64,000 nt of DNA from Microterricola viridarii (GTDB lineage Bacteria > Actinomycetota > Actinomycetes > Actinomycetales > Microbacteriaceae): assembly GCF_900104895.1 (NCBI RefSeq), contig NZ_LT629742.1, positions 1,612,001 through 1,676,000 on the forward strand, in the 5' to 3' direction. The notes below the pieces were generated by a model that had not been told where the DNA came from, made no database searches, and saw only the letters and a list, made by a program, of their open reading frames with translations. Below are positions 59,106 to 64,000 of the stretch, piece after piece. Numbering within the stretch: the stretch's first letter is position 1; each line of letters opens with the position of its first letter. A program made the position numbers and the translations under genes.

Positions 59106-59465
59106 ATGTCGAATCGCCCCGCCGCCCGCACCCCCGCACGCTCCGCCACGCCAGAGTTCAGCCGTCCGGCGCTGGCGCCCGGGCTGCTCGGAGCGATCGC
59201 GCTGATGGTGGGGCTCGCGCTGCTGGACGTCGACGCCTTCACCATCATCCGCTTCGTGGTCAGCATCCTCGCCCTGATCGTCTGCGTCTTCGCCGTGCAG
59301 GGGAAGGCGTGGTGGTGGCTGATCGGCCTGGCCCCGATCGCCGTGCTCTGGAACCCGATCGTCGTCATCGAGCTGCACGGGCAGGGCTGGGTCTCTCTGC
59401 AGTTCGTGGCCGCCCTGATCTTCATTGCCAGCGGAATCTTCATCAAGGTGCCGAGCAAGGCCTGA
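59106..59465 (+). CDS. Small four-helix membrane protein (DUF6804-like)
   Basis: A 119-aa protein with a Pro/Ala/Arg-rich N-terminus and four hydrophobic segments; the central AWWWLIGLAPIAVLWNPIVV followed by ELHGQGW is characteristic of small membrane proteins annotated as DUF6804. Function unknown. It lies 31 nt after the DUF2207 gene. Confidence 0.75.
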   Translation: MSNRPAARTPARSATPEFSRPALAPGLLGAIALMVGLALLDVDAFTIIRFVVSILALIVCVFAVQGKAWWWLIGLAPIAVLWNPIVVIELHGQGWVSLQFVAALIFIASGIFIKVPSKA

Positions 59466-59472
59466 AAACCCC

Positions 59473-59502
59473 GCCGACGCAGTACACTGATACCGCGTCG
59501 GC
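59473..59502. promoter_or_regulatory. Hairpin with embedded -10 box before the SNF2 gene
   Basis: GCCGACGC (59473-59480) and GCGTCGGC (59495-59502) form an 8-bp stem; the 14-nt loop contains TACACT (59483-59488), a good -10 box. The leader to ATG 59629 would be about 135 nt and holds no gene. Confidence 0.4.
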
Positions 59503-59628
59503 AGACCCTGTCACCGCCTCGACCGTGCACGGCACGTTGCTTGGGGATGGGTTCGGCGCGTAGTTCGCGGGCATCACCGGGCAGCAACCGGTCGAGGGCG
59601 AACGCAGGCATCCGAGAGTTGGAGAACA

Positions 59629-61755
59629 ATGCCCGAACAGCGACGCTCCCGTCAGCGCACCCGCAGCCGCGATGACGAGGCGCCCATCATCCCGATCCTC
59701 GCCCGCAAGGTGCGCGAGGTGGAGGCGAAGGCGCAGGGCGGCAAGGTCGGCCCGACCAACCGCACCAAGTTCCAGGTCATTGCCCTGCTGATGCGCGAGG
59801 AGCGCGCTCGGGTGAAGACCGATCCAGAGATCAGCGACGCCAGCCGCGCCGAACTGCTCAAGCGCCTCGACGGCATCGCCCAGATCCTGGCCAAGACAGC
59901 GGCCCGCGACACCAGCCTGATCACCCTGCTGGAGCCGGACGCCGGGGTCGGCGCCGTCGCGCAGCGCTTCCGCCGCGACTGGCTGCTGGAATCCGGTGCA
60001 GAGCTCAGCCCGGACGAGCTGATCATCACCCGCGAGCCGGAGGCCAAGCCCGAGATCGCCGAGAACCAGGTGATCCCGCAGTCGGTGAAGGCCCGCCAGC
60101 TGGCGAACCCGTTCCTCGCCCCCGATTTCTCCCGCCCGGCCACGCCCGTCGTGCCGGTGCGCAGGCTCGCCAACTGGGAGCTGCTCAGCCCCCTGTTCAA
60201 GTCCTTCGAGTACGGCTCCGGCGGCCAGTCCGCCAGCATGGAGCTGCCGGAGGCGCCGAAGATCGACCGTCTCTCGCCCAAGGGCATGACGCTGATGAAG
60301 CACCAGGCCCGTTTCGTGGAGAGCGTGCGCCGCGGTCACCGCAGCTTCCTGCTCGCCGACGAGCCGGGACTCGGCAAGACCGCGCAGAGCGTGCTCGCGG
60401 CATCCGTCGCCGACGCCTACCCGCTCCTGGCCGTCGTGCCCAACGTCGTCAAGATGAACTGGGCCCGCGAGGTGGAGCGCTGGACGCCGCACCGCCGCGC
60501 GACGGTCATCCACGGCGACGGCGACACCCTGGACGCCTTCGCCGACGTCGTCATCGTCAACTACGACGTGCTCGACCGGCACCGCACCTGGCTCGGCACC
60601 CTCGGGTTCCGCGGCATGGTCGTCGACGAGGCGCACTTCATCAAGAACCTGCAGTCGCAGCGCTCCAAGCACGTGCTGGCGCTGGCCGACAAGATCCGGC
60701 AGACCACGCCGGGCGGCGACCCGCTGCTCATGGCCCTGACCGGAACCCCGCTGATCAACGACGTCGACGACTTCCGCGCGATCTGGCAGTACCTCGGCTG
60801 GATTAACGGCGACAAGCCGGCCCCCGCCCTGCTCGCCAAGCTCGAGGAGTCCGGCCTCACGCCGGCCGACATGGGCTTCTACGCCGAGGCACGCGCCGCC
60901 GTCATCGACATGGGCATCGTGCGCCGCCGCAAGGTCGACGTGGCCAAGGACCTGCCGGCCAAGCGCATCGCCGACCTGCCGGTGGAGCTGGACGACGACC
61001 TCGGGCGCTCCATCCGCCAGGCGGAGCGCGAGCTCGGCTACCGGCTGCGCGAGCGCTTCCTCGCCCTCGTCTCCTCCCGTGGCCTCACCGTCGGGCAGCT
61101 CGACGAGGACCAGTTCGACAGCTTCGTCCGCGCCGTCGCGCATGCAGAGCTCGAGGAGTCGAAGGCCGCCAAGTCCGGCGACAACGTGTTCACCATGGTG
61201 CGCAAGATCGGCCAGGCCAAGGCGGCGCTCGCCGCCGACTACGCGGCCCAGCTGGTCCGCTCCGTCGGCAAGGTGGTCTTCTTCGCGAAGCACATCGACG
61301 TCATGGATGCCGCAGAGGAGACCTTCGCCAAGCGCGAGCTCAAGACGGTGTCGCTGCGCGGCGACCAGAGCGCTGTGGCCCGCCAGGCCGCCATCGACGC
61401 GTTCAACAACGACCCGGAGGTCTCGGTCGCGGTGTGCTCGCTCACGGCGGCCGGCGTCGGCGTCAACCTGCAGGCCGCCTCCAACGTGGTGCTCGCCGAG
61501 CTCAGCTGGACGGCTGCGGAGCAGACGCAGGCGATCGACCGCGTGCACCGCATCGGCCAGGAGGAGCCCGTCACCGCGTGGCGCATCATCGCCGCGCACA
61601 CCATCGACGCCAAGATCGCTGAGCTCATCGACAGCAAGCAGGGGCTCGCCGCGCGGGCCCTGGACGGCTCGGACGAGGAGCTCGTCGCGGCGGACTCCGT
61701 GCAGCAGAATGCGCTCGCGCACCTGTTGCGGCAGGCCATCGACGGTTCGCTGTAG
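59629..61755 (+). CDS. SNF2-family DNA helicase/translocase (SMARCAL1-like)
   Basis: The 708-aa protein has a 200-residue N-terminal region without clear motifs and then an SF2/SNF2 motor: Walker A FLLADEPGLGKTAQS near residue 244, DEAH box VVDEAHFIKN near 332, TGTPLIN, and the second RecA domain with VVFFAKHIDVMD, SLTAAGVGVNLQAA and QAIDRVHRIGQ near 637. The DEPGLGKT form instead of DExGxGKT and the compact size recall bacterial SMARCAL1/RapA relatives that remodel DNA forks or remove bound proteins. GGAGA precedes the ATG. It stands alone, with no nuclease or methylase neighbour. Confidence 0.92.
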   Translation: MPEQRRSRQRTRSRDDEAPIIPILARKVREVEAKAQGGKVGPTNRTKFQVIALLMREERARVKTDPEISDASRAELLKRLDGIAQILAKTAARDTSLITLLEPDAGVGAVAQRFRRDWLLESGAELSPDELIITREPEAKPEIAENQVIPQSVKARQLANPFLAPDFSRPATPVVPVRRLANWELLSPLFKSFEYGSGGQSASMELPEAPKIDRLSPKGMTLMKHQARFVESVRRGHRSFLLADEPGLGKTAQSVLAASVADAYPLLAVVPNVVKMNWAREVERWTPHRRATVIHGDGDTLDAFADVVIVNYDVLDRHRTWLGTLGFRGMVVDEAHFIKNLQSQRSKHVLALADKIRQTTPGGDPLLMALTGTPLINDVDDFRAIWQYLGWINGDKPAPALLAKLEESGLTPADMGFYAEARAAVIDMGIVRRRKVDVAKDLPAKRIADLPVELDDDLGRSIRQAERELGYRLRERFLALVSSRGLTVGQLDEDQFDSFVRAVAHAELEESKAAKSGDNVFTMVRKIGQAKAALAADYAAQLVRSVGKVVFFAKHIDVMDAAEETFAKRELKTVSLRGDQSAVARQAAIDAFNNDPEVSVAVCSLTAAGVGVNLQAASNVVLAELSWTAAEQTQAIDRVHRIGQEEPVTAWRIIAAHTIDAKIAELIDSKQGLAARALDGSDEELVAADSVQQNALAHLLRQAIDGSL

Positions 61756-61860
61756 ACTCACAAAATCCGACCGATACGCCCCGACGAAGCGGCATTCGGG
61801 CGCATGCTCAGGTGGCATGCGTCGGAACCACCACCCAGAACCAACGAGGAGCCAGGGCGC

Positions 61861-62892
61861 ATGAAGATCGGAATCTTGACGAGCGGCGGAGACTGCCCGG
61901 GCCTGAACGCGGTGATCCGCGGGGCGGTGCTCAAGGGCGTCATCTCGCACGACACCGAGTTCGTCGGCTTCCGCTCCGGCTGGCGCGGCGTCGTCGAGGC
62001 CGACATCATGCCGATCACGCGCCACGACGTGCGCGGCCTCGCCAAGCAGGGTGGCACCATCCTCGGCTCCAGCCGCACCAACCCCTTCGAGGGCGAGGGC
62101 GGCGGGCCGGAGAACATCCAGCGCATGCTCGATGAGAACGGCATCGACGCGATCATCGCGATCGGCGGCGAGGGCACCCTCACCGCCGCACGCCGCCTGC
62201 ACGACGAGGGCGGCATCAACGTCGTCGGCGTGCCGAAGACGATCGACAACGACCTGACCGCCACCGACTACTCCTTCGGCTTCGACACCGCCGTGGAGAT
62301 CGCCACGGAGGCCATCGACCGCCTGCGCACCACCGCCGACTCGCACGGCCGCTGCATGGTGCTCGAGGTCATGGGCCGCCACGTCGGCTGGATCGCCCTG
62401 CACTCCGGCATGGCCGGCGGCGCGCACGCCATCCTCATCCCGGAGCAGCCGCAGTCCATCGAGCAGATCTGCGAGTGGGTGGAGTCCGTGCGCGAGCGCG
62501 GCCGTGCCCCGCTCGTCGTCGTCGCCGAGGGCTTCACCCTCGAGGGCATGACCGAGGCGCACTCGCACAAGGGCCTGGACGCCTTCAACCGCCCGCGCCT
62601 CGGCGGCATCGCCGAGCTGCTCGCCCCGATGATCGAGGAGCGCACAGGCATCGAGTCCCGCGCGACCGTTCTCGGCCACATCCAGCGCGGCGGCGCCCCG
62701 AGCGCCTACGACCGGGTGCTGGCCACCCGTCTCGGCATGGCAGCCGTCGAGGCCGTCTACGAGCGCCAGTGGGGCTCCATGGTGTCCCTCCGCGGCACCG
62801 AGATCAAGACCGTGAGCATCGCCGAGGCGACCGGCGGGCTGAACACCGTGCCGCAGGACCGCTTCGACGAGGCCCGCATCCTGTTCGGCTAG
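61861..62892 (+). CDS. pfkA: 6-phosphofructokinase
   Basis: PfkA phosphorylates fructose 6-phosphate in glycolysis. The 343-aa protein shows ILTSGGDCPGLNAVIRG (phosphate donor site), AIGGEGTLTAA, PKTIDNDLTATDYSFGFDTA with the catalytic Asp, and EVMGRHVGWIAL. The glycine after GGE (GGEGT) indicates ATP as donor; PPi-dependent enzymes have Asp there. The Lys of PKTIDND marks the actinobacterial group-III subtype. ATG 61861 follows AGGAG by 8 nt. A TAGACT box at 61753-61758 overlaps the stop codon of the helicase gene and would give a leader of about 96 nt containing a GCATGC...GCATGC hairpin. Confidence 0.96.
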   Translation: MKIGILTSGGDCPGLNAVIRGAVLKGVISHDTEFVGFRSGWRGVVEADIMPITRHDVRGLAKQGGTILGSSRTNPFEGEGGGPENIQRMLDENGIDAIIAIGGEGTLTAARRLHDEGGINVVGVPKTIDNDLTATDYSFGFDTAVEIATEAIDRLRTTADSHGRCMVLEVMGRHVGWIALHSGMAGGAHAILIPEQPQSIEQICEWVESVRERGRAPLVVVAEGFTLEGMTEAHSHKGLDAFNRPRLGGIAELLAPMIEERTGIESRATVLGHIQRGGAPSAYDRVLATRLGMAAVEAVYERQWGSMVSLRGTEIKTVSIAEATGGLNTVPQDRFDEARILFG

Positions 62893-62933
62893 GCCGACCG
62901 CCGCGCATTCGATCCACCCCGATTCGAGCTGAC

Positions 62934-63440
62934 ATGGACCCCGCCCCGCTCCCGCAGGTGTGCGTCGTGTACCTGCTGCGCACCGACGAGCGCGGCATCC
63001 GGCAGGTGCTGCTCGGCCGCAAGAAGCTCGGCCTCGGCCAGGGCAATTTCGTCGCGCCGGGCGGCAAGCTAGAGCCGGGGGAGTCGCCGGCGGATGCCGC
63101 GGTGCGCGAGGTCGCCGAGGAGGCGGGCGTGCTCGTCGCACCCGCAGACCTGCAGAGCCGCGGCATGCTCGACTACTTCTTCCCGCACCGCGAATCGTGG
63201 AGCCAGCGCTCGCACGTCTTCGTCTGCGAGCGCTGGACGGGCATTCCCCGAGAATCCAATGAGCTGAATCCGGAGTGGGTCGACCTGGACGCCGTCCCGT
63301 ACGCAGAAATGTGGGATGACGCCCGGTTTTGGTTGCCGGAGGTGCTGGCAGGGGGAGAGGTCCGACGCGACTTCACCTTCGGCGAGGATCTTGCAAGCGT
63401 CGTGGATGCGACACTCTCGGCCGAGCGTCCCCAGCGCTGA
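62934..63440 (+). CDS. NUDIX hydrolase, MutT/MTH1-like
   Basis: A 168-aa protein with the complete NUDIX box GGKLEPGESPADAAVREVAE followed by EAG (residues about 43-65). The surroundings (QVCVVYLLRTD, LGRKKLGLGQGNFVAPGGK, DYFFPHRESWSQRSHVFVCE) resemble MTH1-type 8-oxo-dGTP diphosphatases, which clean the nucleotide pool, in line with mutY elsewhere in the window. ATG 62934 lies 41 nt after pfkA. Substrate not certain. Confidence 0.9.
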   Translation: MDPAPLPQVCVVYLLRTDERGIRQVLLGRKKLGLGQGNFVAPGGKLEPGESPADAAVREVAEEAGVLVAPADLQSRGMLDYFFPHRESWSQRSHVFVCERWTGIPRESNELNPEWVDLDAVPYAEMWDDARFWLPEVLAGGEVRRDFTFGEDLASVVDATLSAERPQR

Positions 63441-63452
63441 CCCGCGCTCAGG

Positions 63453-63481
63453 TTGACCTTGGTCGATCTGGGTGTAAGTAT
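63453..63481 (+). promoter_or_regulatory. Promoter of the PiT transporter gene
   Basis: TTGACC (63453-63458) and TAAGTA (63475-63480) are separated by 16 nt, with TG just before the -10. The leader to GTG 63581 is about 95 nt and AT-richer than its surroundings. No gene is seen in 63441-63580. Confidence 0.55.
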
Positions 63482-63580
63482 CGACGTGGTGTTCCGCAGT
63501 TCTTCGATTTCGGCAAGCCATTCCTAGTGAATTTCCGGTGTATTTTCACCGAACCCCTCTTCCCCTAAAGAAAGTCGCCG

Positions 63581-64000
63581 GTGGATATCACCCTGATCGT
63601 CGTGCTTGTCATCGCGCTCGCACTGTTCTTCGATTTCACGAACGGCTTCCACGACACCGCCAACGCGATGGCCACCCCCATCGCGACCGGTGCCATGAAG
63701 CCGAAGGTCGCGGTCACCCTCGCGGCGCTGCTCAACCTCGTCGGGGCGTTCCTGTCCACCGAGGTCGCCAAGACCATCTCGCACGGCATCATCAATGAGG
63801 GCGAGGGCGGCGTTCTCATCACGCCGGAACTGATCTTCGCCGGCCTCATCGGCGCTGTCGTCTGGAACATGCTGACCTGGCTGCTCGGGCTCCCGTCCAG
63901 CTCCAGCCACGCGCTCTTCGGCGGTCTCATCGGTGCTGCCCTCGTCGGCGCCGGCATCAACGCGATCAACATCGACCAGGTGCTCTCCAAGGTGATCCTG
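63581..64000 (+). CDS. pit: PiT-family inorganic phosphate transporter (N-terminal part)
   Basis: The gene runs off the end of the window after 140 codons. The visible part shows LALFFDFTNGFHDTANAMAT near residues 14-33, the GANDVANA-like phosphate signature of PiT carriers, then AAQ-type helix residues and LGLPSSSSHALFGGLIGAAL near 106-125, the second family hallmark. It should import phosphate with H+ or as a metal-phosphate complex. The start is GTG 63581, preceded by AAAGAAAG. Confidence 0.93.
   Translation, partial: MDITLIVVLVIALALFFDFTNGFHDTANAMATPIATGAMKPKVAVTLAALLNLVGAFLSTEVAKTISHGIINEGEGGVLITPELIFAGLIGAVVWNMLTWLLGLPSSSSHALFGGLIGAALVGAGINAINIDQVLSKVIL

Noticed and set aside
59443-63141. 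Very long open frame (over 1,200 codons) on the minus strand
   Set aside because: It runs antisense through the SNF2, pfkA and NUDIX genes, all of which have clear motifs. Its composition is the mirror of GC-rich coding DNA, so it is a shadow.

Overview
The window is high-GC, gene-dense DNA from an actinobacterium, most likely of the family Microbacteriaceae. I base this on a very strong G/C third-codon bias, the gene orders nusA-ylxR-infB-rbfA and truB-ribF, TANNNT -10 boxes placed 6-7 nt upstream of start codons (leaderless genes), and recurrent GGATGC/GCATCC hexamers. This is inference from sequence style, not from a database search. I saw no rRNA, tRNA or CRISPR array.

Layout. 1-8.1 kb: end of a YhgE/Pip-type membrane protein, a fused OtsA-OtsB trehalose gene, then the branched-chain amino-acid genes ilvD-ilvB-ilvN-ilvC. 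8.2-20.6 kb: an accessory glycan-use locus with two GH29 alpha-L-fucosidase-like enzymes, a ROK repressor, an ABC sugar importer (binding protein plus two permeases, no ATPase), a ROK kinase, an M81/MlrC-like metallohydrolase, CutC and small membrane proteins. 20.7-29.3 kb: serA, an AGCS amino-acid/cation symporter, then nusA-ylxR-infB-rbfA. 29.3-43.5 kb: an accessory block between rbfA and truB holding a lipoprotein plus MacAB-like ABC exporter operon, a 1.3-kb tandem array of 207-bp repeats, a DUF222/HNH gene split by a 3.36-kb integrative element, mutY, a uridine-kinase-like gene, further copies of the repeat, and a ketopantoate-reductase-like gene. 43.6-49.4 kb: truB, two small membrane proteins, ribF, an MFS transporter and a ROK kinase. 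49.5-53.9 kb: a SorC-type regulator with deoC and two aldehyde dehydrogenase genes, the second without its catalytic half. 54-64 kb: a glycerophosphodiesterase, an SGNH hydrolase, a csoR-M20 peptidase pair, a DUF2207 protein, an SNF2 helicase, pfkA, a NUDIX hydrolase and the start of a PiT phosphate transporter.

The most notable items are: (1) the 3.36-kb element (serine recombinase, HUH-type Rep, membrane cargo) bounded by a 7-bp repeat, whose removal would restore the HNH gene exactly in frame; (2) the 207-bp tandem array built from inverted arms of a dispersed repeat also seen at 22.5, 40.4 and 42.2 kb; (3) about 17 genes with a TANNNT-like box a fixed 6-7 nt before the start codon, including one divergent pair with overlapping -10 boxes; (4) a codon-overriding GGATGC/GCATCC hexamer; (5) a probable ATC start for the trehalose gene.
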